Shown here piece by piece: positions 51,101-61,918 of a stretch of 64,000 bases of DNA. The translations under genes and the position numbers were made by a program. Where the stretch lies: assembly GCA_037355855.1 (NCBI GenBank), contig CM074766.1, positions 3,038,001-3,102,000 on the forward strand, in the 5' to 3' direction. The notes under the pieces are model-generated. The model was not told where the DNA came from. It ran no database searches and was given only the letters and a program-made list of their open reading frames with translations. This stretch comes from Pseudo-nitzschia pungens. Its lineage: Eukaryota > Bacillariophyta > Bacillariophyceae > Bacillariales > Bacillariaceae. Each line of letters opens with the position of its first letter. Position 1 is the stretch's first letter.

Positions 51101-51286
51101 CAATATCGGGGATATGCTATCGTAGGCCAACCATTTCAGCAGCGCGGGAAGGAGAGCTTTGACCAAACACCCCATAGCCCAAAATACACCATGCGGAAGC
51201 ATCGGAGAACGAATCATGGCCGTCCAAAACGACGGCGACGATGCTTGCGAGGACGACGTGAAGGTCGTCCTTGCAGCGGCAGCCAT
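48182..51286 (-). CDS. Multi-pass membrane protein with HVA22/REEP-like N-terminal region and long disordered tail
   Basis: 1,034 residues from the ATG at 51286 (ACCATGG context; nine codons upstream come from a GTG). The first 400 residues hold several hydrophobic segments. VWYPLCATISL followed by ERQYWIQYWSVGF resembles the TB2/DP1/HVA22 signature (Tyr-Pro near a Trp-x-x-Tyr-Trp), and a second LKYWVLNNLLSLFLSFTWW segment suggests a repeated unit. HVA22/REEP proteins shape ER membrane; applying that here is inference. Residues from about 400 are disordered, acidic and Ser-rich, with basic clusters (RERRRQRRRERRARKK), then Lys/Ser/Ala repeats. KKAASERSLPTKKAASERSL is a short tandem duplicate. 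The C-terminus is Lys-rich. No intron is needed. Confidence 0.55.
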   Translation of the reverse strand: MAAAARTTFTSSSQASSPSFWTAMIRSPMLPHGVFWAMGCLVKALLPALLKWLAYDSISPILLTVWYPLCATISLIHRDLQHRHQEMQNDENKSISSTDQRRSIALQIERQYWIQYWSVGFAGVQCLHQIIELFPSLQRKGLQEYPNFPVILAEAKLMFFAWIFSMEHLLSRYQRFLGEQQQKDKWKKHVPLTILTKAAGPKLMGLQMAISERISKETWQRLIQSKVQRVLEVLVLMQFLKESSRDYLLQLLEEGRSLLLLSVFTVLPSSVSQVGILYVQYIFPGARSLVTRGDALEVLTLKYWVLNNLLSLFLSFTWWLWWCIPFSTQVLLGIWCFATFPSTITHYYSMIEMELITFGILSGEPKLSVKKTMTVQALRHFVKRLPRDKQAQSFQFEIDDDSVDEKRNGGGDDSSIDSEDTTESERERRRQRRRERRARKKLKAGAKSKNGVARPPPLLSESLISRYANEEKEEAEKYEPFVNETHTSKSDERNQNNHRSTETEERDTADAAPVQSAAHKVEARPPIPPTATTDIDDNDSKKAKRILPKKLNAESAPKDDSERTILPSISTTAASSNSDPSFVDFQPFVRRNKINEEMEEVTLDSLSDDTNTLIPAPTRSIENEMIDRDMASFHMLDTKDGEDDEDDESDRALLPSMTIGSNYSFSQVHSDAKLMNLNIATPTENVAGEVEVQVKPIPGPSTTTVPSETATRSIFPATHPNSSSRTSVLMMPSASIEKSLSLVNSLSKPEANIIPEMQPKPLTSDVDSHLGTESGLYLSDIDTAASSMIDDVGSFEIPTPLNGNWHKSPEAKREENDVHTKSTTTTLDVDENESTAPRRSSRLMQLREWQEQKKKSKETGSSKTTKASEPISRTRTSSKSSATTAEKNAKSSTTAKKAASERSLPTKKAASERSLEKVRRKVSPATSSLEKESVANKPTAASMSRRVEKKSTVTPRDRIRTRSTSKSTSTAASSDKPRRSSKGKSEAPIPEVERSSSIDSSPRKASGSKARKVPNSRRKKKESSSVFGSMLGRK

Positions 51287-52454
51287 GGTAGCGGGTAGTA
51301 AAACGCAGTCCACGGACTAGACGCAAAAACAGATCTGTCTGTTTTGTAATGGTACTAGGGTATCGTGCGATTTCAAGCAACCGCACCTCTCACGTTGCTT
51401 TTGAGGATGTCAATTGCTTCTTCTCTTTCCTTCTTCACCTCGGAATTTCGAAGTGTGTCCATCCGAGGGTGTTCCTTCGTTTACACTTATGAATAGATAC
51501 GAAATTTGGCGGCTGAATGACTTCTCGTACGTTTTCTACGAGACGATTTTCAACGGTGAAACGACGACCGTTTGCTGCGTTTCACAACGCTTTTGCGCGA
51601 TTTTGTTTTACTCTTGGCTTGCTCTCCGGCAGCTAAGTTTTGGCGAAATCAATCCGACCACGACCACATGTGGACAAAAAGAACTAAAAAACCAAAAAAA
51701 TTAAAATTGCAAAATTTTTGGGGCATCGGAACGAAATTAGTACGACGCAAAAGCTTTGCTCCGTATTTCTTTTTGGTGGATCGGCTAGATGCAATCCGAA
51801 ACGATGACTCACCTTACGAGTAACTTGTAATTGGTTCGTGCCTTGGAGCCCATACTTATGAAGAGCCGGATAGCATATATGATGTTGTTGGAATACGAAC
51901 AGATTAGATGACCTTTTTTTTAAATAATAAGACCCATACTAAACGGGGTACCACGAATCACGAAGAAAAGAATAGCGTGAAACAGAATAGGTGCAATATA
52001 GTAGTGGGGGATCTGCCGCCATGGCGGCAAAGAGCCGTCTCAAAACGATCGGCATTCATTCGCTCACAAAACTTGAAACGACTAGGACGTAAAATGGGGA
52101 GGTTTGGATCAATCAAACCTTGTAGACGATATATTATGTACACAGCATTAAACTTCTATTGAATATTCTTGGAATTGATGATGGCAAACAGTATGCAATC
52201 ACGCAGAACTAGTTGGTAAGTTGAAGTGCCCTTACACTGTAAAGAACCACACTATTATTTTTTTTTGTGCGACTCCCAATGCGTGGATCCGGAACAAAAA
52301 TTGCTTGGATTGTGTCCTTGTTTGATTCCCAAAACATTCTGTTGTGCGTTGGTGATCATTACTCGCAACCAAGAACTCCAACTCGACCCGATTCGTTCCA
52401 TTCCGATCAATCGAAACGGAATTGTTTGTGTGCATCACCCATCCGCGTGGTTGG
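51287..52454. other. Spacer between the HVA22-like gene and the phosphatase
   Basis: Carries the promoter of the upstream gene and the 3' end of the phosphatase. Frames of up to 117 codons show no domain. ATCTGCCGCCATGGCGGCAAAG at about 52011-52032 is a perfect palindrome around CCATGG, with arms of 7 bp (TGCCGCC and GGCGGCA). Confidence 0.45.
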
Positions 52455-54434
52455 TTAGTTTTCCATCGAAACGTCGGCGGCCGCGTCCGCGTCTGCATCC
52501 GCCGCAAGGTCGTCGCCGTTCACTGTGGAGACTTCGTCGTCGTTGTTGTCCTCGGCTTCCTCTACCGCTTCGTGGATGACCTCGGCCTGGGATCGCAAAG
52601 ATCCAAGGAGACTCCGGGAAGAATGTCCCGTCATGTGCCCATCCATGGTGAATTCGGACCGTGAATCGTGCAGGTTGGCGCTCATCTGCGAGAGGTCGAT
52701 CGACGACCGACGGTTTTCGGCAAAGATGTACTGCTGTCGCAGCGACGCATCGGATTGCTGCTGTGCAAAAGCAAAGTCTTCGTAAGTGCTCTGGCTGCTC
52801 CGCCGGGAATCATCGTCGTCGTCCTGGGCAATCTCGATCGAGACGTCGTCTTGCCCGTGATCGTCGGCACCGACGTCGCTTGCATACACATCCACATCCG
52901 ACTGATCCTCCCACTCCTCGTCGTCGTCCTCCCCATGAGAGTAATCATAGTAGTCGTCTTCCCCGGGTGTGACCAATCCTAGCTTGATCCGCTTGGCGAT
53001 TTCCAGGTGGCTCAGGGTTTGCAGACTGACGGAATCGCGGCGGTGAACGTATTGGTTTTTGTAGGCCGGGCTCCGGTTGATTACCTGGAGCTTTTCGTCG
53101 TCGACCAGGATGCATCCCGCCAGTGCCTGGGAGCCCTGGTTGTGGTCCTTGCTGGTCGAGAACACGGTAAAGACCCGCGCTCCCTTGCTCACGGCAACGC
53201 CCTCGGCGTGGGCCTCGTGGGCGCGCATAATGTACGAGAAGCCCTGCTCCTTCAAAAAGTCCGTCACCGCCTTGTTGCCAAAGCAGATCGCTCCGCCTCC
53301 CCGGAGGGATTCTCCGTAACCCGTATTCTGATCGACGCTGTGGAGCTCTTGTTCCTCCGAAGCGGGATCGCTCCAGATACAGTCGGAGGCGACCTGCTGA
53401 TAGACGTCGTCCTCGTGTTCGTACGGTGGATTGATCCCGGCGACTTTGGGTACATTGAGAATGTCCTGGATGCGCGTGGTCTGGACACTCCGCATGTGGG
53501 GATAGTCCATGGAAACCGATCGTGGAATTCCCCCGTGGACGCAAAAAATGTCCTGGTCGACGACCGCCGCCAGGGGCATCCGATCAAAGACCTGGTTACA
53601 GGCCTCCCAGATTCGATAGCCAATGTCTCCACCAAAACGGTCGAAGCGTTCCTGGCACTGCCAGATGAAGGACCGCTCGCCGTAGTGCTCCTCCCAACCA
53701 TTGACGTCGCGAGTCTCGTGGTTTCCTCTCAGCAAAAATACCTTGTGCGGATTCTGAAGCTTCATCGACAAGAGGTACGCAACGACTTCCAGGCAGTTCA
53801 TGCCCCGATCCACGTAGTCACCCAGAAACAAAAAGTTCCCGGCGGTAAGACTCATGCCGAGCCTCCAGATATTGTCGGAAAAGAAATGGAGATCTTCCAG
53901 GTTCCCGTGAATGTCTCCGAATATGTAACAGGGACTTTGCAAGTAAATGACCCGGGGTTCCCGTTCCAGGATCTGCCGAACCTTTTGGCACAGCTTGAAC
54001 AAGTCCGTGGCAAAGAGCTTGTCTCTCAGGTACTCGACGTGCTCGTTCGGACGCTGGAACATGTCCATGATGCGCATGACGATGGGATGGCTAGCGTATC
54101 GATCGCCCTCCGAAGAGGGAAGCGAGGCCATCACCCGCCGGGTGTAAAAGCTGGCGTTCCGGCCCATGCGGTCCCGCCGTGTCCGAATGACGCAGCTCCC
54201 CGATTTGCCGCCGTCTACGTGCTGGATGTGGACGGCGTGGGGCGACATTTTGTTCGACCGTTTGTTGGCTTTGTCGTCGCTGTCGCCGTCCTTTTGCTGT
54301 GAAGGTCGCCGCAGTTGCCTCTGTTGTTGCATCGCCGACTCGAGTTGATTGGAAAGAGATTTTACATGATTTTGCAAGCGAACAATCTCCTTGTCCCGCA
54401 TCGAGATCTCTCGCTGGTGCTGTGATGGCATCAT
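52455..54434 (-). CDS. PPP-family serine/threonine protein phosphatase
   Basis: 659 residues from the ATG at 54434 (CAACCATGATG). A coiled coil (about 10-40; [20 protein letters not shown] region) precedes the catalytic domain, which shows all metal-binding signatures: GDIHGN (about 173), GDYVDRG (about 205) and RGNHE (about 236). The downstream blocks [15 protein letters not shown] and [10 protein letters not shown] follow. It resembles PP1/PP2A-type enzymes but departs from the usual RAHQ with RAHEAH and has [16 protein letters not shown] after RGNHE, so it is a divergent, probably lineage-specific PPP subtype. It removes phosphate from Ser/Thr using two metal ions. The tail after residue 490 is acidic ([19 protein letters not shown]) and probably regulatory. 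Single exon. Confidence 0.88.
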   Translation of the reverse strand: MMPSQHQREISMRDKEIVRLQNHVKSLSNQLESAMQQQRQLRRPSQQKDGDSDDKANKRSNKMSPHAVHIQHVDGGKSGSCVIRTRRDRMGRNASFYTRRVMASLPSSEGDRYASHPIVMRIMDMFQRPNEHVEYLRDKLFATDLFKLCQKVRQILEREPRVIYLQSPCYIFGDIHGNLEDLHFFSDNIWRLGMSLTAGNFLFLGDYVDRGMNCLEVVAYLLSMKLQNPHKVFLLRGNHETRDVNGWEEHYGERSFIWQCQERFDRFGGDIGYRIWEACNQVFDRMPLAAVVDQDIFCVHGGIPRSVSMDYPHMRSVQTTRIQDILNVPKVAGINPPYEHEDDVYQQVASDCIWSDPASEEQELHSVDQNTGYGESLRGGGAICFGNKAVTDFLKEQGFSYIMRAHEAHAEGVAVSKGARVFTVFSTSKDHNQGSQALAGCILVDDEKLQVINRSPAYKNQYVHRRDSVSLQTLSHLEIAKRIKLGLVTPGEDDYYDYSHGEDDDEEWEDQSDVDVYASDVGADDHGQDDVSIEIAQDDDDDSRRSSQSTYEDFAFAQQQSDASLRQQYIFAENRRSSIDLSQMSANLHDSRSEFTMDGHMTGHSSRSLLGSLRSQAEVIHEAVEEAEDNNDDEVSTVNGDDLAADADADAAADVSMEN

Positions 54435-56772
54435 GGTTGTGCGATTAGTATCTGAGTCTTTCGTCCGGCAAGTCTTGATGTCTTCGTCGAACCCCAAAGA
54501 ATGTGGTATTCAATCAATGTATTCGTTGTTCAGGGGATTGGATGAAGTATTCGCAAGGGTACGGACTCTACGTGCGTACGATATCCTGTTTTCCCTCCTC
54601 CGGATCTTTGAAATGAGGTTCGTATCACAAGTTAATAACACCTATTTCGGAGAGAATCTCGAATAAAAAGCTACGAAAGCATGTATTGATGAATACTATA
54701 TTTACATTTGCTTCTCTATGGCGATAAGAGCTACGAAGTATTATCAAAACTACGAAGTAGAATCAATCGATTGAGGGGCATTGTGTCGCATTGTTTGGTA
54801 ACCAAATGAAAGCCGCAGAACTTTACGGGCGAAGTATATTTCCTACAGTACGGTAACTTACAGCTAACCTCACGTATGGTAAACCTTAGCAGAGAGACCA
54901 AAAACTACGGTACCGGTATTCCGACGATCGATCATTACGAAGCTGTACCGTCTACCGTACATGCGGTGCGTGTTTCAGTCTTCCTGCCTTCTACTATTGG
55001 AAATCAGGGTTTAGTGGAGTTGTAAATTGTAAACTGGTCTTCGATTAAACCCGTGTAAATCGAAGTGCATTGTTTGTTGAATATGCTAATTTTTAAAAGT
55101 GAAAAACGATCCATTCTTTGATTCCCTGGTTTGTACTGTACGTAGTATTATTTTCACAACGACGAATGACCCACTTTTTAACAGATAAAATCCTATCATC
55201 TCTCCGTATTAAAAATAAAAACCTCAGATCATGACAAAATCCTCCTTTCAGACTCTCCTTCTCAAAGTTCCGTTGTAAACTACAATGAAGATAAGGTTAA
55301 AAATGTACAGCTCCACTAACTGTGTGTTAGCTACGATAGTGTTCATACGTATGCATCCTACCCTGGACCTATCGTCTACTACTACTTCGTAGTTCTTGCG
55401 GCGGGACCAAAATCGGCGAATATGCGCTTGTTCGGTTTTTGAGGAATCCTAACATCTAAAGTATTGATCCAATAGCAACAAGTAATGGCTTGTTAGAAAG
55501 ATCTTACTCTCCTCTTTCAATCGGTATATGGTTTTAATAGACTTGAGAGGTGCTCTTGTTGTTGCAAATACTCAACCAAGTTAACACATAAATTTTGGGC
55601 ACAAGCGCATATGCGCCGATTTTGGTCCCTCGTGCTTTTTACTACTAGTAACATGGACTCATTGGACTCAAAAATTATATTTCCATTTTCAAAGATGAGA
55701 AGACGAACGAAAAACCTCGCTCGGAAGGAGTCTTTGCGAGTAGTAGTAAAAGCACGAGGGACCAAAATCAACTGCTTTGCAGTAGATTTTTCCGCCGCAT
55801 CTTGACGATAACCTTACAGTAAAAATTAACAGCAAATGAGACGTCAAGAGTTGGAAATTGTTTTGAATTGTTACAAATTTTGGCGGTTAAATAAATATCA
55901 TAATATTTGCCATTAGACACACATGCTCCAACAGGCTCGAAAATGACTTGGAATCAGATCGATAACGGTTTAAAACGTCTATCGAATATTTAATACGGTG
56001 ATGATTCATTGTCAAAAAATAATAATAACACGTTGATTCAAAATACTGACACATTTCTATCGAATACGAATTAAGTATTACGAAGTATTATTCTTTTTCG
56101 TATTCATGCCTAACAAGAACAAGGACGAAGGAGGAAGTGATGCCTATATCTATTTGCTAATATCCCTACATAAGAAGAATACTGAATGGACAACAAGGAC
56201 GAAGGAGAAAGTGGTGCTGGATGCAGCATCATATTGGAAGCTGAGTGTTTGTCGTCTACTGCAGTTGTTTGGTGATGTCTATTGGAAAACGACGTCGCTT
56301 CAAATTAACTGACTAAATGGACACATAGTCCGAAGTAATGGATAATGGTGAACTTGTATAAGTTGGATTCGTCCTCATCTCAAGAATTCTCTGCCAATGG
56401 TTGGCTGATTTTACTAGTTCTTAGTAATGTTAATTGTAATTGGTACATGTGCTGTTTCTTGCTATACTAGAAACATTAAACGTAGTATCCCCGTTCGCAT
56501 TCGTATAGATGCATCCAATTCACCGTAACTAACATTTTGTTTGCCACCATTCAATCCATCCATACCGTAGGGAACAGATGACAAACAAGATTGTGAAATA
56601 AGCATCATGTGTGGCTCCCGCTCTTGGGAATTGGTCTCTTTGCTCGTGTTTGTGAACTTTTTTCTTTTACTTTTTTGTGCCATTCTTTTGTCTGAGTACG
56701 AAAGTCACGCCAGACATCTTATCAACATCACATTCCTCTGTCATTCCGCAGAGGCATCGCAACCTTGGTATT
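54435..56772. other. Gene-poor spacer with MITE insertions
   Basis: Besides the MITE at 55403-55629 and its inverted partner, no gene is supported. Short CGTACCGTA-type palindromes occur at 54845-54970. Frames below 120 codons at 54391-54666, 56106-56312 and 56607-56960 have no domain. The duplicated AAGGACGAAGGAGRAAGTG motif at 56118-56140 and 56198-56216 marks a small tandem duplication of about 80 bp (56112-56215). Confidence 0.45.
55403..55629. mobile_element. 227-bp MITE with about 30-bp terminal inverted repeats
   Basis: The left end GGGACCAAAATCGGCG...GCGCTTGT and the right end are inverted with one mismatch (GCGAATATG versus GCGCATATG). No obvious target duplication is present. Its right arm plus flank (55618-55648) recurs inverted at 55739-55769, so a second, rearranged end is attached. 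The copy at 43366-43590 is related. Confidence 0.7.
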
Positions 56773-58251
56773 TCAATCGACGTTCATCGTCGTTATTCCC
56801 TCCTTGTAATGTTTCTGTCTCCAGTTCTCGCTGCTTTCATCCTCTGTGGATACAATTGTTGAGGATTCCACATCGTCACCAGCTGTGCAAATCGAAGTCA
56901 TCACGCCTGAGAGTTGGTAATCCGCACTTTTTCGTTTCTTGGTTACGTGCGGCCGCATAGTGTTACTCGACTGCGGAGGTTGTAGCTTTGTCCCAACTCG
57001 AGTCCCGCCCTCCGTTTCGTAAGGGCAATCCTTGTCTCCCTTCTCGGTAGGTAACGAACTTGACTGGGCCTCGCTCCTTCTTCGGTCACGGCCAATCCCA
57101 AACAAAAGAGCTTCTGCGGCTTCGATTTCTTCCTTTTCCAAGTGGCGGTGTGTTGGAGTAGGAACTCGTTGTTGTTTCTCCTCTGATGGAGGTGAGGAAG
57201 ATGGAGTCGAAGTTGGAGTTGGCAACGGCGATGACACTACTTTAGTTTTCGAGATCGATGTTTTCAGATGCTTTTTGTTACTCGTTTCGTCATAGCTCCC
57301 GCGTTCGGTCGTAATGTTGCTACTGCTGTTTGAGTCAGGCCTTACAGAACTACTCTTCACTTTTTCCACTGCAAGGGACGATGCAAATGGCATTGAAGAT
57401 GACCGGATTGGCATCAATCGTGCTGAAACATTGGGAGCAATCTTCGCCCTCGAATCATTATTGATACAGCTCTTGTGACGAGCCGTAAAACCTTCCACAG
57501 CCTCCCAGCACACAACACGCCGATTGCCACTGTCAGCAGCGGAAAGCGAAGAGGGAGCCGGAGTATTTGGAAACGCGTTTGCACTAGTAGGTGCAGCAGC
57601 AATGTCCAGGGGAAGCCTGGCTAACGAAGATGGAATGGCGGTAGGCATTGCTCCCGCTCCGTGCAGCATGCCAGTCACTCTTGGGAGAGACGCAGAGCGC
57701 TGGAGCTGTTGACGTTGCTGCTCCTGTATCGTGCACTTCATGGTGCAGATGAAATTGGCACGTTTCAAAAAGTCGACGCGACGTCGCTTGCTGAAATCAA
57801 TGTATCGAAAGGCATCTATGTTCCCATTCTGGTCCATGCACTGCAAAAGGTTAGAAGGACGACGTTGTAATCGCTGGCGGATGGAGTGTAAGGCAGCCTC
57901 CGTGTTCGATAGGTTAGCGAAACGCGTATAGTCGGCAGGTTTTGTTTCGTCCATCGTGTATGTTTGATTCATGCTATTGTTGTATTCGTGACCGTTCACC
58001 ATCCAGACTTTGTTGTTGACACTCGAATCTGTTGTGGAGTCAATTGGGACGGGTGAACCCTTCGTTTTCGCACACGTATGGATGATGTGACAATTGTCTT
58101 TCTGACTTGAATCAAACCCTGTTTCAACTGGTTGCACCTTCGAATTTATTGGAAAAACTGGTTGCACCTTCGAATTTATTGGAAAGACTGAACTGTTTTG
58201 GTGTGAAAGTGTTGAAACGCGACAAATATGACTGACTTTAGTAGAAGCCAT
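56773..58251 (-). CDS. Unknown disordered protein, possibly a nuclear regulator
   Basis: 492 residues from the ATG at 58251; the frame is open to 58329 but begins there with TTG. The most ordered part is central: TRFANLSNTEAALHSIRQRLQRRPSNLLQCM (quoted in part), then MDQNGNIDAFRYIDFSKRRR and DFLKRANFICTMKCTI, followed by a Gln-rich stretch. The rest is Ser/Pro/Thr-rich with basic patches (HVTKKRKSADY near the C-terminus, NLS-like). FPINSKVQPV occurs twice in tandem from a 30-base DNA duplication at 58133-58195. An intron upstream is possible, since GTAAGGC follows a short ATG frame near 58290, so the 5' end is uncertain. I do not recognise the family. Confidence 0.5.
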   Translation of the reverse strand: MASTKVSHICRVSTLSHQNSSVFPINSKVQPVFPINSKVQPVETGFDSSQKDNCHIIHTCAKTKGSPVPIDSTTDSSVNNKVWMVNGHEYNNSMNQTYTMDETKPADYTRFANLSNTEAALHSIRQRLQRRPSNLLQCMDQNGNIDAFRYIDFSKRRRVDFLKRANFICTMKCTIQEQQRQQLQRSASLPRVTGMLHGAGAMPTAIPSSLARLPLDIAAAPTSANAFPNTPAPSSLSAADSGNRRVVCWEAVEGFTARHKSCINNDSRAKIAPNVSARLMPIRSSSMPFASSLAVEKVKSSSVRPDSNSSSNITTERGSYDETSNKKHLKTSISKTKVVSSPLPTPTSTPSSSPPSEEKQQRVPTPTHRHLEKEEIEAAEALLFGIGRDRRRSEAQSSSLPTEKGDKDCPYETEGGTRVGTKLQPPQSSNTMRPHVTKKRKSADYQLSGVMTSICTAGDDVESSTIVSTEDESSENWRQKHYKEGITTMNVD

Positions 58252-59762
58252 AAGGTTGTTGTCGTGTTTGCTAGGTTTACAGGTAGCCTTACCGGTACCG
58301 GTGCTCCTTTTCTTTTCATTTTTTGACAACGAGGAAATTTTGAGGCACTTTAAACCTCACGATGAAGGTGACGTTGATTGCTACTCCACATGAAGGAATT
58401 TTCGAAAATGAGCTTCATATTTATGAACATTTATGCAGACTTTGGAATTATTTAGTAGTCCGTCCAATGACCAAATATTGATAAGCATTCAGAAATCGCT
58501 ATTTTGAACTCTATTTTTAACTAAACTTATGAAAACGACCTCAATGACGGATTGATAATTCTGTGTCGGAGAATGAGGGTAAGGGTTATGAATTGACCAA
58601 CGACTGTGAATTAGACGGACAGTTCCGTTGAATGAGATTATCGAATGGAAAAATGTCGAGTGTTGCCGGCGTACCAATGCTCGACTGACTCCATTCGTGT
58701 GGAGAGAAGCACAACGTATGCAAAACGTAGGAAAGAAGAAAATCATGGTCTTTGCTGATTCGTTTTCAAATAATTATCAAAGACACTATCCCGTACTTTT
58801 CAGAAAAGAAAACCCTTCGTCTTAAACAAGGGTTCAACACCGCGAGGTTACAGATAGCTTGGTTTTTTTGTCACGATACCTTAAAATCTCAACAATGCTT
58901 TATTCGAATGACCTTGTGAACAAGCAACTAGGAGGTCATGGATTTAACTGCAACCAGCGATAGTTGTATAAGTGAGTATGAGTAACCTTCAGGTTGCTTT
59001 GTTCGAATGCGAGTAGTCTTACCCAATCAGCCCCTCTCATCTTGACACCTTGACATCACCAATGATGCCACCGTTATTCAAAAAATGTATCGAACAAAAT
59101 TATACCGAAGTAATTGTTTCAACATTTGAGCAGTAAACCTTAGTCGCTAAAATGACGCAAACATGATTAAGCCTTACTTTAAAGTAAGGTTAACTAACTT
59201 ACTTCCTCCGTTCCAAAATATTTGAACTATGACCGATAAGGTTTTACCGTAATCTTACCGTAAGGTTATGTGTGTGTTCCTAAATGAGTGTGTCAAAAAA
59301 AGTGACACATAACAGTGGAATGGACTAACTGGACCAACACTGAGTGGATGAACAGACTGACAATGGATTGCCAACCAAAAACTGAACATACAAATACAGA
59401 CAGGAGTATAAGGAGTACTCACTCCCACAATTCCCACGGGAATGGGGAAAGTGGGACTGACCCAGCGTCAGTAAAATAGAACAACAATGCTTGAGAACCA
59501 CGGGATATGATTCCCAGATCACTAAAACAGAAGTAACTCCTATTGTCATAGTAAAAACAGAAAAACAATGACAGAACCAACGGTGGAGAACCCACGGTAG
59601 AATGAAAAACAATAAGAAAATCAGTTACAACATGAGGTATCACAAGAACCCGTGGATTCAGAACCAAACTAAAGGAAATCACCTTTCCCTCAGTTCTAAT
59701 TCGAAATTAGCAAAACAACATAAATATTGCAACAAGAACAAACAACTAAATGATTAATCCAC

Positions 59763-60223
59763 CATGGTGCCTAAGCAAACCAAACAATTCCCTTTCAAGT
59801 AAACTCACAAAGATTGGCTGGAGAATGCCACAGCAGTGAAGATGAGCGTGGACAGCAAAAAGGGAGGAGTAGTCTTCAGTGACTACCTGGAGGTGCTCAA
59901 TGGAACTGAAAGACCAGAACTCTTTATTATTTGGAAGAGAGACTTTGACCAAAAGATTGTGGGCAACAAGAAGCTCAATGGAGACCAGAGAAATAAATGT
60001 ACTGCAATGGATCGTGGCCAACAAGGCACTTGCCATTGTCCAGAGAACTCTGTCCAGGACCCACCTCCAGGAGGACCCGGCAGCAAAAACTCACCATGAC
60101 CAGCTTGTGAGCAAAGGCATCACTGAAGCCTGTAAACATGGCAAGCCCCTTCCCACGGAGCCCCCTGCAATAGCAAAGAAGCGGCCCACTGGGAACAAGG
60201 AAACCAACCTTACCAAAAAATGA
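59763..60223 (+). pseudogene. Decayed retrotransposon gag-like fragment
   Basis: From an ATG at 59764 the reading needs at least two frame changes. It meets a stop after ten or so codons, then reads VFSDYLEVLNGTERPELFIIWKRDF-type sequence in one frame and LQWIVANKALAIVQRTL in another. The pattern (acidic start, xFxxW-rDF, helices) resembles gypsy-like gag capsid domains. The evidence is weak and it could be unrelated noncoding DNA. Confidence 0.3.
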
Positions 60224-60807
60224 TCTGTATTTTGTTGGGGTGTGTAGACATTAGTTCATTTTTGAGTGCAAACTATTATAATAATAGGAACATGGCTGAT
60301 TTAAGTTTTTTGGAATTTAAATTTTTCTAACCCTCCAGCGGTTAAAAAAGAAAATCCCAGTACCTAGATTGCTAAATATTATTGCTGAAGTATTAGCCCT
60401 CTTGAGTGTCAAAGTGACACCCAGAGTCAGTGAGTGTCAGGTGTCAAAGTAACACCGGGTGTCAACTTGACAGCCATTTATCACAAATGCCCTTTGTTGG
60501 TCTTATTATGCCTTTGGTTGTCATTCAATGTTCTTTAGACAGTCTTTGTTTGTTGGGGTAATATTGATATGTCATTTGTCTTGTTCTAATTATATGTCCT
60601 TTGTCCATCATTCAACGTTCTTTAGACACTATTTGTCTTTGTTTGTTGGACACATACTATACATATATTCCATTTGGATGCATCATTTGTCTTGTTCGTC
60701 ATTTGTCTTGTTTATCATTTGTCTTGTTCATCTTATATACCCTTTGTTCGTCAGATTATGCTTCTGTTTGTCAATGCAAGTGTCAAAGTGACACCTGGGG
60801 TCAAAGT

Positions 60808-61123
60808 TGTGGCATGTTGAGGTAGGTACCCTACGAGAGGCTCTAAATGATTATTGAATCCCGCATGTACTTCAATATCTATAATATTCATGTACATATA
60901 CTGAATATTCAATGTACAAGAATACACATACAATTCAAACAAAGATTCCCATGACTCACCGATTATTGATATTATGCCTGACAAACAATTATATCATTGT
61001 TCGATCATTCATTCCATACTCAAGAAATCATTCCCATCTCGTAAAGTATTCAACCATTCACAATTTATTAATCATACATCTTTACAATACTCCTATTGTG
61101 TATTTCTACCTTAACATGTAACA
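60808..61123 (+). repeat. Solo LTR of the gag-only element family, with 5-bp target duplication
   Basis: 316 bp aligned end to end with the LTRs at 16485 and 19174 (GTAGGTACCCTACGAGAGGC and GATTATTGAATCCCGCATGT are identical). It starts TGTGGCATG and ends ATGTAACA. AAAGT flanks both sides (60803-60807, 61124-61128), a perfect 5-bp duplication. It is several percent diverged and older than the full element. Formed by recombination between the two LTRs of a former insertion. Confidence 0.85.
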
Positions 61124-61807
61124 AAAGTGACCCCCAAAAGTCTGAGCAGGTGTTCCAGGGCAACAATTTGGTTGAATGAAATTCTTGGAACTCATTGTGT
61201 CAGAAAATGTTTGAGACAACAATGTTGCTCTTGTCAATCACCAGCAATATGAGACTCTTTTAACAGAAAAATGTGATCCATCTGGGCCCCACGGTACCTT
61301 GCCAGCTGACAGAAAACACAGAACTAGGAACATTATCCTTTCCACCTGGCCAGAGAATTCCATCACATCTAGCACCTGGAAGCAAGGGGGAAAACATGAT
61401 GAAAATCAAATGCCTTTCTTCTGACCAAGTCAACCCCATATGGGCAAGAGGTATGGGTTCAATGACTTATGTATTGCAGATTACACAGCTGCTGGAAACC
61501 AAACCAGTTCTTGAGGACTAATAGAGGGAGTGCCTGTAGTTCAACCATAATTTGGGTGTTTTCATGTGTGTGACGACAGCTCCCTTGATTGGAAAGAGGT
61601 TTCTGTTGCTGTTGCTGCTGGCTGTTGTGCCCATGATGTTGATGAAGTAGTACCACATTGTGGTCTCATTCCCAGCAAGTTTCAATAACCCATCAATACA
61701 TCACAAACATGAGAAACTTTCATCCAGATACACAATAATTCCTGGATCTTCCTGACATTTGTCACCATCATCATTCTTATCTATACCCTGTTATCAGCTT
61801 GAATGTC

Positions 61808-61918
61808 AACAGTGCTACTACTACTATTACTACTACTACTACTAGTAGTAGGATGAATTCAGCATGATTCTACTAATACTAGTAATAGTGGTACTAATGC
61901 TACTACTACTACTACTAC
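61808..61918. repeat. CTA/TAG trinucleotide microsatellite
   Basis: Two runs of CTA (61816-61845 and 61898-61918), separated by a partly palindromic ACTAGTAGTAG/CTACTAATACTAG segment. The runs could pair with each other. Confidence 0.8.
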
